Positions 35,470-48,200 of a DNA stretch of 64,000 nt are shown here, one piece after another (the stretch's first letter is position 1; every line of letters starts with the position of its first letter). Where the stretch lies: the NCBI RefSeq assembly GCF_022605725.1, contig NC_065548.1, forward strand, positions 13,673,644-13,737,643. Reading direction: 5' to 3'. The notes under the pieces were generated by a model that worked only from the letters and a program-made list of their open reading frames with translations, had not been told where the DNA came from and did no database searches. The position numbers and the translations under genes were made by a program. Source of the DNA: Anthonomus grandis grandis. Its lineage: Eukaryota > Arthropoda > Insecta > Coleoptera > Curculionidae.

Positions 35470-36010
35470 TTATTTAAATTAACAGTTTACCTATGCATTA
35501 ATAAGCTAATTTATATAATAAAATAATTACACATTCATTTTAAAAATTAAAAACAGTTTGCTTAATAATTATGAAAGGTACAGAATTATTATTTATTTAT
35601 ACTACACCTACTATTGTAGTTTTTATATGGTTTTTTCAATCCAATTAAAAGAAATAAATAGAGAAATTATATCGTATTTATCGGTATAAAAAAGCAGAAA
35701 CAGGGGTTCTTTTTTGTTTTTCATATTTTTTTTGTTAATATTATTAATTACAGCATATTATTTTCTCTTATATTAGCATATGTATAATGTATACAAGGGT
35801 ATAGTTATTAAAATGCTAACAAATCGGTCATTTATATAATATATTAATAATACAGTAGCTTTTCACGTAGATGATTAATGTAGATTACCTATACATTAAT
35901 AATCCAATCGGTATATTATAATAAATATTTTTTTATTAAAACAGTTAAAACAGTTTGCTTAAGAATTTTGAAAGGTACGAAACTATAAATTATTTATAGA
36001 TGTAATATTG
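35470..36010. repeat. Direct duplication of ~130 bp, 410 bp apart
   Basis: 35,483-35,605 and 35,888-36,005 share ACCTATxCATTAATAA, AAAACAGTTTGCTTAA and TTTTGAAAGGTAC-like blocks in the same order. Confidence 0.6.
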
Positions 36011-36054
36011 TAAACACCAAGAAACTAGGTATTTCTCTATCATTCCGAAATGAG

Positions 36055-36310
36055 ACAAGTGCTACATCACACGACGTCTCGAAAGTTATCGGGAGTCTTT
36101 TGGAACAACGGTATGCCGAGTATATAAGGGGCCGCATCGCTAATAGTTATCAGTTGTCAGTACACTGAAGAAAATTTGCAATATTGACGCGAGATTGAAA
36201 TAGTTAATAAATACGGTAAAAATAAATATTTATAGTAGTCGTGAGTTATAGTTTTTTCGTAGTGACGTGTGTGAATAAATTAGTTGACTATTTTCAAATG
36301 TCTTAATTCA
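36055..36310 (+). promoter_or_regulatory. Strong candidate core promoter (TATA and initiator)
   Basis: TATATAAG at 36,121-36,128 is followed by TCAGTT at 36,150-36,155, putting the start A 31 bases from the first T, the ideal insect spacing; a second TCAGT follows. The surrounding 120 bases are GC-richer than the flanks. Downstream are AATAAA and a GT-rich stretch within 100 bases but no ORF, so a solo LTR (U3-R-U5) is as likely as a gene promoter. A TTCTAGAA heat-shock-like palindrome lies at 36,342. Confidence 0.5.
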
Positions 36311-37370
36311 TACTTAATGAACGAGAAAAATTCTACAATGTCTTCTAGAATACACACTTAGAATACAATTTAATATTTAATACGCCGTATAGTTTTTTAA
36401 ATGGTTTTAAGAAATAAATCAGTGCTATCTCTACTACTCTCTATTTTTAAGAAAAATATTTTAATTTTGGGAGAACCGTTAATGGTAACAAAAAAACAAT
36501 TTTATCGCTGATTAGCTGAAAATTAGAAAGAGAATGAAAGAATGAAAGCACTTTCTTCTAATTTATTACATCACAAAAATACTTAATTATAATGGGATAT
36601 AAGCAGATCCAAGGGAATGAGAGCACTTTGACTAAAAATTTGCAAAAATGCCAATTTTTTACAATTTTTTTAGGTTTATTTTGGCCTCTAAAAATGCGAG
36701 ATCTCGGTTATTAAGAGAACTCCGACCATGCAGATGATCTGGTCGAAATCTGAAGGGTGAAACTAAGAAAAAACCCATTGGCATTATGGCGGTGAAGCCT
36801 ATGGGAGATATTGAAGTCAAAATTTGAGACTCATTTTTCGGTTACCTAGGGGCATGCGTAAAAATTTACTGAAAAGGAGCATCATGTGAATGCGTGTATC
36901 CTGATTTTTGTGAAAAAGTGTGTAATTTTTGGATTACCGTTGATGGTAACAAAAAATCAACTTTGCCACTTTAGGTTGCCGAAAATTATCTGAAAAAAAT
37001 AAGATGTCACTGAGTTTTCACACACACACTTAATTTTTATAAATAAGTGTAATTTTGAAGGAACTCGTAATAAAAATTCAACTTTCAGATTTCGTGAATT
37101 CACCTTGGACCATAAAACATACATTTTTTAAATAACAATACTAAGTGAAAGGTCTGCAGTACTTGTCTTGCCATCTATTGGAAATAAAGGAACTATGACT
37201 TGACATCAGGGGGGCGATGAGCCAATACCAAGCATGTACGAATTGGCTAATCTGTAGAAATTTTGCATGTGCTGTTTTAAATTCTGTTTTTATTACGAAA
37301 TTGTGCTGATTTTAAAGTAAAACCAGGGTTAGTATTTAAATGTAAGTGTATACTTCAGATTCACGTGCGC
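36311..37370. other. Intergenic with diverged local repeats
   Basis: GAACCGTTAATGGTAACAAAA (36,475 region), GATTACCGTTGATGGTAACA (36,940) and GGAACTCGTAATAAAAATTC (37,058) look like three diverged copies of one unit. No ORF. Confidence 0.4.
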
Positions 37371-37439
37371 GGAAATGTCGTTTAATATGAAATAAGATTA
37401 TTCTGCATTAACAAGGGACTATCTGTTACTGCGGGTAAA

Positions 37440-39693
37440 CCGACACAGATAGGCATGAAGGTAAAATGGCATACTATGTCATTTTACAAACAAACATCAA
37501 ATTAATTTAAATTTAAGGAATATTGTATTTTTTGTTTATTTTTAGCTACATTATAGTGGGAAAACGTGAAAGAACATCAACTAGAAAATCCTGGGATGAA
37601 CAAGCAATGCTAAGTGCAATTAACGCTGTAAAAGGTGGCCAAATGAGGTGGCTGAAAGCATCGAAATTGTTCTCGAATTGCAATCGAAATGTCTCCCAAG
37701 CCACATTAAGGCGAAGAGCAAATGACACAAACAAAAGAGCTAAGGGCTGTCAGAAAGTTTTGGGTCGGTTTCCAACCACATTTAATGAAGACGAAGAAAG
37801 AGGGTTAGTTGAGTATACACTATTACTTCAGTCTAGATTGTTCGGGATAACAACAACAGATATAAAGAAACTTGCGTATGAGTTTCCCACTAAAAATGGC
37901 ATCCCAAATAGATTTACAGATCGTAGCGCTGGACGAGAGTGGCTGAGAGGATTTCGTATGCGACATCCTGAAATATCTCTAAGGCTGCCTGAAGCTGTGT
38001 CTGCGGCTAGAGCCATGGCATTTAATAGGCCACAAGTACAAATTTTTTAATACGTTGGAAAATACCCTAAAAAAAGAAAAAATTGATGTGCATCGGATTT
38101 ACAATATGGACGAAAGTGGTTAGTCCACAGTGCAAAGGCCTTCAAAAATTTATGCCAAAACTGGAAGAAAACAAGTAGGATCATTAACCAGTGCTGAAAG
38201 AGGTCAGCATGTAACGTGTGTTTGCTGCATGAATAGTGTAGGTAATTTTGTGCCACCTGCTTTGATTTTCCCTAGGAAAAATAGAAAGGAGGAACTTTTA
38301 GATGCTTTACCTCCAGGTTCTTTAGGATTATTTAACGAGACTGGATGGATGACATCTGATTCCTTTGCTTTATGGTTAAAGCATTTTCAGACTTTTGTTA
38401 AAGCTTCTCCCGACTCAAAAGTTTTATTACTTCTGGATGGGCATACTAGCCACAAATCATTAAATGCCTTGACGTTTGCCAGAAGAAATGGAATAATCCC
38501 TTTATGCTTTCCTGCCCACTGTGCCCATCGTATGCAGCCCCTGGATGTCAGCTTCTATGGTCCACTAAAGACATTTTATAACCAGGAATGTGCACTTTGG
38601 TTGAAAAACCATCCAGGGAGAGTAATAACACTACATCAAATTGGTGAACTGTTTACGTCCGCTTACGGGAAAGCAGCTACAATTAAAAATGCCACAAGCG
38701 CATTTGTAAATACGGAAATTTATCCATTTAATCTACATATTTTCCCAGACGAGTTTTTTGAGCCGGCCGAGACAACAAATAGATTATTAGAACCGACCAT
38801 AGAAGAGGGAGCATCCCATCGCCCAGAACAACCATCAACAAGCAATGAATAACAGTAATTGGTGTTACAGAAGAAGCAATGCGACAAAAACAAAGCAAAA
38901 GTGTCGATAAAGAAAATGAACCGAGAGGTGATCAGACAGAAAGCAATATAAAACAAAATCAACCATTAAGGAAAAGGTTTTCTCTACAGGAAATTTCGCC
39001 AGTGCCTGTAGCAAGAGGAACCAAAAAAAGAAAGACCAGACAAACTATAACCGGAGTCTTAACAACTACTCCCAATTTAGAAGAGTTAAAGCTAAAGGAA
39101 GAAAAGAAATTGCGAAAAAATGTGCGTCAATTTAAAAAGAACCTTTCAGGTGAGACAAGTTTTGTTGCACGAAGCGAAAGTGAAGAAGATTTTTTTTGCA
39201 GCCGAGGATTATGAGGATGAAGTGGCATGCCTGTATTGCAACGATCTATTCAAAAATTCTCGATCCAGGGAGTCTTGGATTAGTTGTATGAAGTGCCACA
39301 ATTGGGCACATTGCGAATGTGCTGGAGTTTCTCCAAAAGTCAAAAAGTTTATTTACGAGATTTGCCAAGACTAATTCCTTATTAGCTTACTTTCTTTAAC
39401 TATATTTTATAAGTTCTATTTGTGTTATCACTTGTTTTAAGTATATGTTATTTTATACCCCACGACTGTGTCATTTTACAATATACATGTTTGTAAAACG
39501 ACATAGTGTAACGTTTTTTAAAATGCATTTTCTTACAAGTTTCAAATAGAGTTGAAATATTTTTGTGTATGTTTGTCAATAAAGTTTATTTAAAGCAACG
39601 TGGTGTATTATTTTGAGTTATTTATCTTAATTGGTTTTTGCATAAACAAGATTTAAATAAAAAGTATGTCATTTTAGGACAGCTTCCCCTACC
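37440..39693 (+). mobile_element. pogo/Tigger-type DNA transposon, broken
   Basis: The element carries a CENP-B/DDE_1 transposase with a C-terminal zinc finger. A motif TATGTCATTTTAC recurs toward both ends (37,479; inverted near 39,500; also 39,461 and 39,665). The right end is probably ...AGCTTCCCCTACC followed by TA at 39,694. I could not find a clear left TIR; left of 37,440 only weak similarity to GGGGAAGCTGTCC appears (37,417). It lies in the intergenic space between ebony and ACAP. Confidence 0.7.
37523..39374 (+). pseudogene. pogo-type transposase with PHD-like zinc finger
   Basis: Pogo-family transposases cut and paste TA-flanked elements. Frame 1 (37,523-38,050) holds an HTH_psq-like start (MRWLKASKLFSNCNRNVSQA near residue 49) and a second DNA-binding part (GREWLRGFRMRHPE). 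A frameshift near 38,043 and a TAG at 38,121-38,123 (in MDESG-stop-STVQ, formerly Leu) break it. The DDE core shows D in YNMDESG, D in LLLLDGHTSH and D in MQPLDVSFYGPLK, so the triad is DDD. A stop after STSNE shifts into a lysine-rich frame (38,880 on), and the end has C-xx-C, C-xx-C and WAHCECAG, a PHD/Zn-finger pattern (39,222-39,371). The start may follow an intron (TTTTTAG at 37,540). Dead copy. Confidence 0.85.
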
Positions 39694-41225
39694 TATTTTC
39701 CTAGTGATAAAATTTTAACGTAAAATTATATGATTTATTGCATATGAAATAATTTGTCATTTTGAAACCTAATCATATTAACGAATAAGCTGGTAAATAT
39801 TTATTACAAAAAAAATAAAAAAGTTAGTCACACTGCAACCATAAACTCTAACAGAAAGAGAAATTCTTCAAAAAACTTCACCTGCGAATTATATTTCATA
39901 AATCGATGGTACTCTACAATGTGCAACGTTGCCAAGAAGCAAACCTCTCATACACTTACCTTATCCTCATAGTTGGCTATAAGAATATGAACATATACAT
40001 ATATGTTTTTTCCCTCTCTGATAAAAAAGAATTAGTCTTTTTAAGTTCTTCTAAAGTGAAAACATTTGTCCCCTAAATATCCAATTAGGATTAAAGAAAA
40101 CGCTAAAGACAAATTCTTACACAATTATTAAAGTATATATACAAGAAACCTTGATCCAAAAGTTATTTTATTTTAAAACAACGAGCAATTAATTTTTGAA
40201 ATTTAATTGGCGCCTTTAAGTGTGACCTTTAACGCAAAGCTAATCCCGAGTAGTTCGTTACACATTAAAAGATGATGAGATAATTTAATTTTTTTGTTAA
40301 TTTTTTTCTGTTATAACCTTGTTTATTCGAGACTGTTCTTTTATAGGTGTGAATTTTTTAATCGGTTTTTTAATTCGCCATATTATTGCCTCAATACCAC
40401 TTAATGTATTGGCTTTTTAATTACAATATTTACATCCCCAAAAAATACTTATTTATATAGAAACTAGTTTAATAATAATTATATTATAATTATAATAATC
40501 TTTTAAACTAAGTCAAGGCTTATTTAGCGAAAATTCTAAGATTAAAAGTGACAACCTTATGTTTTTGATGGCTATTAATTCACTTCTAATATGTTTAAAT
40601 TATACAAATTTTATTTTTCAAGCAACTAAGGCTAAATAATTTCTAAATTAGATGAAAATATGTGATTTATATCTACTTAAGTATGATTGGTTTAATTAAG
40701 TACATAAATTGTTTTTATTCATAATTTATGTAAGTGGCAATGAATAAATTAAAAAATGACAATTGCAACTTTCAATACATGGCGGTATTTTTCAGAATTA
40801 ATTTTTTTTGACAGGCAGCAATCTTGTTTTGGATCTAAGTTGTCATCGTACAATATTCTGAAATTCTGATGCCATATTTTAAATCCTATATTTATAGAAT
40901 TTGAACTTTTTCGTGATTTATGTACATCCTCTATCTTGTAAATACTGTTATTAGATTAAATTATCAAAAAACCTGCTGTAAAAAATATAGTATAAATAAT
41001 AAGCTGGATAGAAAACACGTTGACTATGGTATACACATCCAATACGCAGTAAGTATAATTTCCTTGAAGGATTATATTAAGCAAATTCAGCTTACAGAAA
41101 CCTACTCACCATATTATTGAAGCTTACAGAAGCCACTTGTTGTAACGTATAATAAATCATACAGACGATATAATTTTTCAAATTATTCTTGATTAATTAA
41201 AAATTACTGAATGTAGAAATCTTAC
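39694..41225. other. No gene recognised
   Basis: AT-rich intergenic. A perfect minus-strand donor (GATAAG/GTAAGTG, near 39,965) stands alone with no supported exon. Confidence 0.4.
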
Positions 41226-41503
41226 ACGACTAATTTTAAGACCATATTTATTATCGAGAGTATTTTTATTTTGATAAAATCTGTGTCTGGTAACAGTAAA
41301 TTCACTTTATATTTTGAGTATATGACATATTCCCATATATAAGAACAAAATGTTTTTTTATCTCTATATGAAATTACCTCACAGAAGGGCCTCCCAATAA
41401 TAAGATGCTTATTAAACCAATGCCTTAAGGTAGTATTAGTAAGATTTTTTAATTCATTCCAATAAGTACGTTCTTCCAAACAACTATCACTATTACAGTA
41501 GGA
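41226..41503 (-). other. Unrecognised exon-like ORF
   Basis: A minus-strand frame with AG before it (41,504-41,505) and GTAAGA after it (41,221-41,225) codes without stops for about 92 residues, including RTYWNELKNLTNTTLRHWFN and YIWEYVIYSKYKVNLLLPD. It has no start ATG. The composition (W, C, Y, charged pairs) is protein-like in very AT-rich surroundings. I do not recognise it; it may be an internal exon, an old transposon piece, or chance. Confidence 0.25.
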
Positions 41504-43560
41504 CTTAAATTAAAGAAGTTTTATCTGGCTATCCAAGGTTCTTAAAAGATTTTACAATCGATCTATAATATTGGCTTATTTATTCATAGGAATTGAAAGA
41601 TCACAGGTTATTACTCTAACGACTATATATGAATAAATTTATCGTGTATTTGCATACGTAGATTAACTTAATGTCTAAGTCAGTTAGGTTTGTAAACCCG
41701 TATGTTAACGACATGAATTCTCTATAATATGTTTCAAATTAATTCGAATTCATATTAATGCTTCATTATTAAAAATATTTGTCGACGAAGCCGTTTTACA
41801 TTCTATTCTATGAACAATGAAAATGTATATTTACGTTAATATTGGTTAAAAAATTGAAAACTATTAAAATAAGCAAATGAGGTACAATATAATACAAACG
41901 ATTATATTTTAAGAGAAATAAGAATTTTCAATAAAACCCAAGAAATGGGAAAACTACAACATTGATCTGGAAAATATTCCTCTAAATTATGAAAGCACCT
42001 CAATTTTTAAAACTTTAATAAATGAGAGTTTCAGCTGCTTAATTATAGTAGCATTTTTAAGGTTTGTTTAGGAGTAAATTAAAACACTGGATACACAAAA
42101 ATAGTCAGCTGATGTCTTAAGACACAATGTCACAAGAAGTATTTATTTCTATTTAAATAATATTTCTAATCTATTAATTAAATATTTCTATATAAATTTA
42201 TACTTAAATAAATGAAAGAATTTCTTGTCAGCTCCCTTTTCGAAATTGGCTTTGAAATATTATAGTTTTGCCTGGTCCTATATAGTGATGGTTTTCATCA
42301 TTAACTATACATCTTAGAGTTCTTATATATAAGTAGATAGCTGGTTTCAACTAAAGAAACTAAAAAAAGTTACACTTTTTAACTCCTTAATAAACCTTAC
42401 CCTATCTTGGCTTTAGATGACACTCATATCTTGCAACACAAAAACAGAACTCAACAGACATTGATTACAATAGCCCCGAGAAGTAATACCCAGTAGCTAT
42501 TATATACAAGAGACAGATTTTTATTTTCAATCTTTTATCATCAATAATAAGTTCATTATTAATGATAAATTATACATAGAAATTTAATACTAAGCAATTT
42601 CTTTTTTTTTGGACGTTTAAGGACGAAAGATTAGCATCAAACAACCGATTCACCTTATAAATAGATCTTTCGAATAAAAAAAACACTCATCAATTATTCC
42701 TTTTTAACATGAGACCATAGAATTATGGTATAATCAACAAATACTTGAAATGCTGCCGAATGTCAAGAGAAAGAAGTCATTAACGTATAGAAGAAACAAG
42801 ATAGGAAAAAATTTGTGAGGCGAGATATGTGAACAAGATTAAGTTTTAATGCATCACTTCAACTGCAAACACGTCTGAAGTTTCATCATGCAAACTAGTC
42901 AAGTAATAAGTCCGACCTAATGCATAGAAGAGTCAAACTTTTACGAATTTCACTTAAATTGATGTTGCCAAATTCAATAATGGGTGAAAATGTACTGTAG
43001 ATCTTTTCATATGCTAGGCACGCTAGAAGTTGATGAGGATGACTTTAAAAAGTATTCTCTTCTCCCATCTCTTGATTTCTCAGCCTGGCAACTTTTTAAC
43101 AGTCGACATTGACTCTCTGGAATGTCCAATGCCTTATCTTCTCCATTCGTGCATCAGCTACCGCTTTAGTCCTGATCTGTCAGTCGTCAATCCACGTTAG
43201 TTGCTTATCACATTAGCTATGCTAATATCAACTATTTTTACAATATTTTGTTTACTGCATGAATGTTGTTTTGAGCCGCTTTAACTGAAATCGAAGGCCT
43301 CTAGCTTCTTATAATCGCATTTTCAGTTATATTTTCCTTAAATAAGATAAAAGTGTCGATGATTTTATCATAGTGTTCATAAAGTTTTTATAATGTATCC
43401 TGACAAGTTGCCATCATGTTGACGTCAAAGATGTTTTGACAGGATTTTTGCCAAGTCAAGCGATTCGTAGTTGCATTAAATGAATATAGTACAAAGCTTA
43501 AATTGTCTTAAAAAATACCTGTTTTGGTACAACTTTCAACAAATTTCTAATTCTCTCTTA
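41504..43560. other. No gene recognised
   Basis: AT-rich intergenic sequence. A less AT-rich part at 43,020-43,200 gave no convincing protein in any frame. Confidence 0.4.
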
Positions 43561-43574
43561 GAATGATCATTCAA

Positions 43575-44430
43575 ACGTTCTTTTAGAAATAATACCAACA
43601 GTTTGTTCCGCAGATGTTGTATCTTTAATCAATAGTCTAAAGTGTTCAAATGCTGCAGGTTTTGATGAGATCTATAATAATTTTTTTTAAAACTTGTTAC
43701 TATGTATTAAAATGTCTTTCAAAGCATTGTGGTAAAGCAGCTCTTTTAACTTTATAATATGCTTATTTCCATTCCTTCATGCAATTGTGAACTGGGCACT
43801 GAGTCCTCTAGCTTCAAGGGTATTTTTTATTCAGAAGTATGCTATCAGGATCATTAGTAATATTAAATTTAGAGACTTATGCAAGGCGCACTGTAAAGAG
43901 GATAAAATTCTTACAATGTTTGGAGTTTACATTGTTGAAATAAGTACTTATGTGTTTAAGAATAAACCAATTTTCCAAGCAAATAGATCAGTCCAAAAAT
44001 GCTCGTAGGCGATACCTTTTATTATCAGATATTCACCAAACAGCATTTTATCAAAAAAATATTATTTCTAATGCTTGTAAGATTAATAATCACTTGCACC
44101 ATAACATAAACAATGTCCCAAATATATTTATTTTTAAGAAAAGGCTCAAAAAGGTCGAGAAAAGCTGCTACTCGCTCGATGATTTCTTTTATTGAAATCT
44201 TTACCAGCAAATGTTTGTATTGGTGGGTAATTTTCTGGATCTAGATAATTAGTTGTATTTCTAAATTGGAGCTTTAAATATATGTATATGTATGTATGTA
44301 TATTGATGTAGGATGTTTTAATAATATTTGTATTATTTGTATTTTTTTTCCTTTTTTATTATGATTTTTCTTCAGTTTAAGAACTTTATATATGTATATG
44401 TTCTTTGTACTGAGGAAATTAACGATACTA
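43575..44430 (+). mobile_element. Non-LTR retrotransposon with large internal deletion
   Basis: 43,605-43,685 reads TVCSADVVSLINSLKCSNAA then GFDEIYN, the pre-RT linker (LxSxKxxGxDxI). The reading then jumps to the C-terminal blocks FFIQKYAIRIISNIKFRDLC (43,827) and, after a frameshift, FIFKKRLKKVEKSCYSLDDF (44,129) with a stop at 44,193. The whole catalytic core is deleted. A 3' UTR with TATG repeats (44,281-44,302) follows. Confidence 0.7.
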
Positions 44431-45153
44431 TTAATATTATTATTAATACTTTTACATTTCATATAAAAAAAATAAGTGAAAACACTTCCAAGATCCATAG
44501 ATCTAAATTTTGAAAATGTTTTTCATTACATTTATCGGTGTTTAATTCACGTGTTCATATTACTTAAAACGGTCAAATGAATTGCATCTATTTTTTTTTA
44601 AATCAAATTGGACGTTAATTTCGTACACATCTTATGATAATGATTGTAAAATTGATTACTTTTATTCAGTAAATCTCTAGGAAAATTCTCTTAAGCGATT
44701 AAACATTGTTCTCGAATTTTATGGTTCAAATTTTGCCGCCATCCTACTTACGAAATCCGCCATCCTGTTCCCGCACACTTCAAGCACATCTCTACTAAAC
44801 ACTTCTACCATTTGTAACTCTGGCTGTCACATGTCACTTTACTATTTTTGACACATTCCCGATTGGCTTACGTCAATCCCCTGGACTGGCAATCATATGT
44901 CATTGACTCATCAACAAAACACAACAATCGTAAATATTAATTTGTTTTACTAATTATTCATTTCCTAAATATTATTATGGAATGGTAACATATTTGAATA
45001 AATTTTACGTGTTCTGAGAAACGTGTGATTCGTGAGTCGCGGTTCCAAACAAGGTTGTTTCTGTTTTTAATTAGTTATTATTTGTCAGAGGGCCCCAAAG
45101 TTTTAACAAGCCAGTTTTCTTTATATCCTTTTTAAATCGTTTATATTCCAACA
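44431..45153 (+). promoter_or_regulatory. ACAP upstream region and probable 5' UTR
   Basis: The last 400 bases are less AT-rich than the neighbourhood, with CpG-containing stretches (GTGAGTCGCGGTTCC near 45,032) and a TGACTCA AP-1-like site near 44,906. No TATA box with correctly spaced initiator is seen, which fits a housekeeping-type promoter. The ATG context ACAATGG is good. On the opposite strand, ATGGCGGATTTC/GTAAGT at 44,763-44,746 could start a divergent transcript, but this is weak. Confidence 0.4.
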
Positions 45154-45206
45154 ATGGAAGCGAAAATTGAGCCGCTCGAGTGCCTAAGGGATTCTCCCAA
45201 GTTCAG
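45154..45206 (+). CDS. CenB1A: ACAP exon 1
   Basis: Encodes MEAKIEPLECLRDSPKF; the phrase ECLRDSPKFR matches ACAP starts (ECLKDSPRFR). Donor AG/GTAAAA, phase 2. Confidence 0.9.
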
Positions 45207-48200
45207 GTAAAAATCAACTGTAAATATTTAGTTTTGGAGGCCTATTTCAATGACTTTTCCTAGGACTCTGCTGGAAGAAGAGGAACAAAGTATTGAACAA
45301 TTGGAACATCGATTGGAAAAAATTTTAAAAATATCTTCTACAATGATTGAAGCAGGGAAAACCTATGTTGGACAACAGAGGTAAGCAATCAATATAAATT
45401 ATTATTCAACTAAATTCAAACTTGCTTTGTTGAATAAGTAGAATTGTATTTATAACAATCTCGGCATAGCTGCTTTTAACCAAGTATATAGAAAATTAAA
45501 TTCCATATATGCAAACCAGAATTAAAAAGCCATTTCTAAAACTAAATATAAATTTAATTTCATTGTGTAATTTAAATTAACTGACAAGGCAGATATAAGT
45601 AAGATAAAGATTAAGCTTAACCATGATTTGAGATTGTTACTGTGATTAAATATTATAAATTAAAGTAAATTACAAAATAGGACATTTTTCAAAAAAAATT
45701 TAAAGTGTCCACATGTCAGGATTTTTGGAAAATAACCCAGATAAAAACAACAGCATAACCCTGAAAACAATAATATATAGGAATAAAAATAATTTACTAA
45801 ATAGGGTATTTCACCTCACTAACACATTAAAAAAAGCAAACAATTTTAATTAATTTGAGACGGGCAATAAATAGTTGTTATATTTCTTCTTAAAAATGTC
45901 CTCCTTGCTGTCCTGGTAGCAAACAGCATTTAAAAAGACTGTTTCGGTATTTGCAGTTGACTCTTGTTACTTGTACTGAGATTTTGCCTTGTCTCTGTGT
46001 AAGCTTATCCAATATATACTGATGGTGTTTGCTGTTAAAAGTTTATTCAAGAAGCAGGAAAAATGCAACTTTTGTCTCTTTTCAACAGTAAGTTCTTTAA
46101 TTTTGGGACTTATGTGGTCCCTGAATCTCAAACTAAACATTAAACATGCACACAAGTACTTTTTTTCTATTGTGTTTAACATTATAAGATTTTGAACCAT
46201 CTTTTTATAATTTTTAATCATTTCTGATAGTGTGACATTGGCTCTAAAGTTTGATGGTTCATCAAGCATGCCCACTTTTTTTTAATTCATTATGGGAAAA
46301 TAGATTTTACACAGTAAAGCTTTAATCTAATTTACCATAATAATAAATTTAAATGTAAAAATTACAATTTTCTTTGCAGCTAATTTAAATTTATTTAGTG
46401 CCATAAAATTCAGTTCAGATTCTAATGACTGGGCAGTGAAATAAATAAGATGTTCTACAATACTTGGCTTTGTCTACAACTTCTGTGTTTATTGACATAA
46501 AGCATTGTTTGAGTTTGAATACAGAATATGCAAGAGAAATTAGTTGCAAGGGTAGAAAGCCGGTACATGACGGACTTAATACAGTTATTCAAAATCTTAT
46601 ATGCAAAACTTACATCATAATAGTCCCTTCTGTCAGTTGATGGATTTAAGCCAAGATTGGACATTGTCGACTCATTGTAAAGATTGATTCCTGATTTCGA
46701 TAGAAATTTAGAGTATTTCAGAAACTTATTTTGAACCATATTAATTCTCACAATATGTATTTGATTGTAAGGACACCATATAACAGTTTTAACCTGCAGT
46801 ATAGACCTAACAAATTCAAATATATTTATTGTCTAACAAGAATCTAATCCTAATCACTAAGACAATATATGAAAATATAAGTAATAATAATGCATATATC
46901 ATGAAAAATAATAATAATCATATATAAGAACATAACTAATAGATAATCATATAATATGTATGAGAAAAAAAAGTACAAGAGGTACCTTAACTAAATATTT
47001 TTAGAATATTATTTGACAATAATTTTTTTTAAATGAGAAGAAGATAGATTAAAGAGATTGACATCCATACTCAAATGGACCAAGTTAAACCAAGAGCATG
47101 CTCTATATAACTCTGTATTTGTTTGCTAAATTGGTGCTTTATGTTTGTAAGTAAAAATGTTTTGTCTTCTAGTATTAATGTAAGGCACAACAAAGTGTGT
47201 AGCTGCTAGCCATTCCAGGTAGTTCATATGGCCATTACATAATTTGAAAAGAAAAAGCAAACCTGCATAAATGGTTTCCAGATGAAGGGAAAGCATATTG
47301 AATCTGCTGAGTAACAAGTGCTGATCAGGGTAAACTCCATCAATTTTAAAAGCAATATGATTCAGAAATTTACACTGAATAGATTTAAGTCTAATAAGGT
47401 GAACAGTATAGTTTGGATACCAGATTGGAGATGCATAAAGTATTCGCAATTTTACTAAGGAAGTAAATAAGATGATTCTACTTGATATATTAATGAAGTC
47501 TGATGTAGTTCTTATAATAAAACCAAGAGATTTTAAACATGAGTTTATGATGTTACTTATGATTGCAAAAATTAAGCTTCTTGTCAATAGTGACAGCCAA
47601 ATCACAGTTAGAAAGTATTGTACCATTTAATGTATAGTCGAAGCCAATTTAATTTTTCATCAAAGAAATTGACATCTTTCTAGACTTTTCAATATGAAAG
47701 TCTATTAATTTTGCACCTAGAACATCTGCGAGTATTAAGAATCCACTTGTGAGCAAAGCATCTAGGTTTGAGTAACCCCAGGTGAATAATTGCCAGTGCC
47801 CTTACTGAAGTCGATGAATATTGCATGAGTTTCATGACCCTTTTCAGAGTTTTCAAAGATAGAGTTAGTAAAAATAGATAAGTTTGTACAACAGAACGTC
47901 CAAGCATAAAACCATGTTGCTTAGGCAATATTTTTTCTTCAAAATTGGCTGACAAAACCAACATAACACACTGGTCAAAAACCTTTGGAATTGCTGATTG
48001 AATATTTATAGGTCTACAGCTTCTGACATTGTTTTTCTCTCTATTTTTATGAATGGATGTAATGTATCAGTCAGGGAAATAGCCAGATTGCAGGGATTTG
48101 TTATATATGAAATATAAAGGGTAATAGAGAGTATGGAAGCAGAACTTTAACTGTTAAGGATTCCATCGCGTCCTTTTCCCTTGTTTAGATCTAGAGAGCT

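Noticed and set aside
37546..38016. Minus-strand ORFs over the pogo transposase
   Set aside because: Shadows of the plus-strand transposase, which has recognisable domains.
39920..39990. Minus-strand microexon with acceptor TTCTTATAG and donor GTAAGTG
   Set aside because: A 17-base exon with no supporting neighbour; splice-like strings of this size occur by chance in AT-rich DNA.
43020..43200. Suspected RTE-like relic in a less AT-rich patch
   Set aside because: Only scattered resemblance on the minus strand; no two blocks in the right order.
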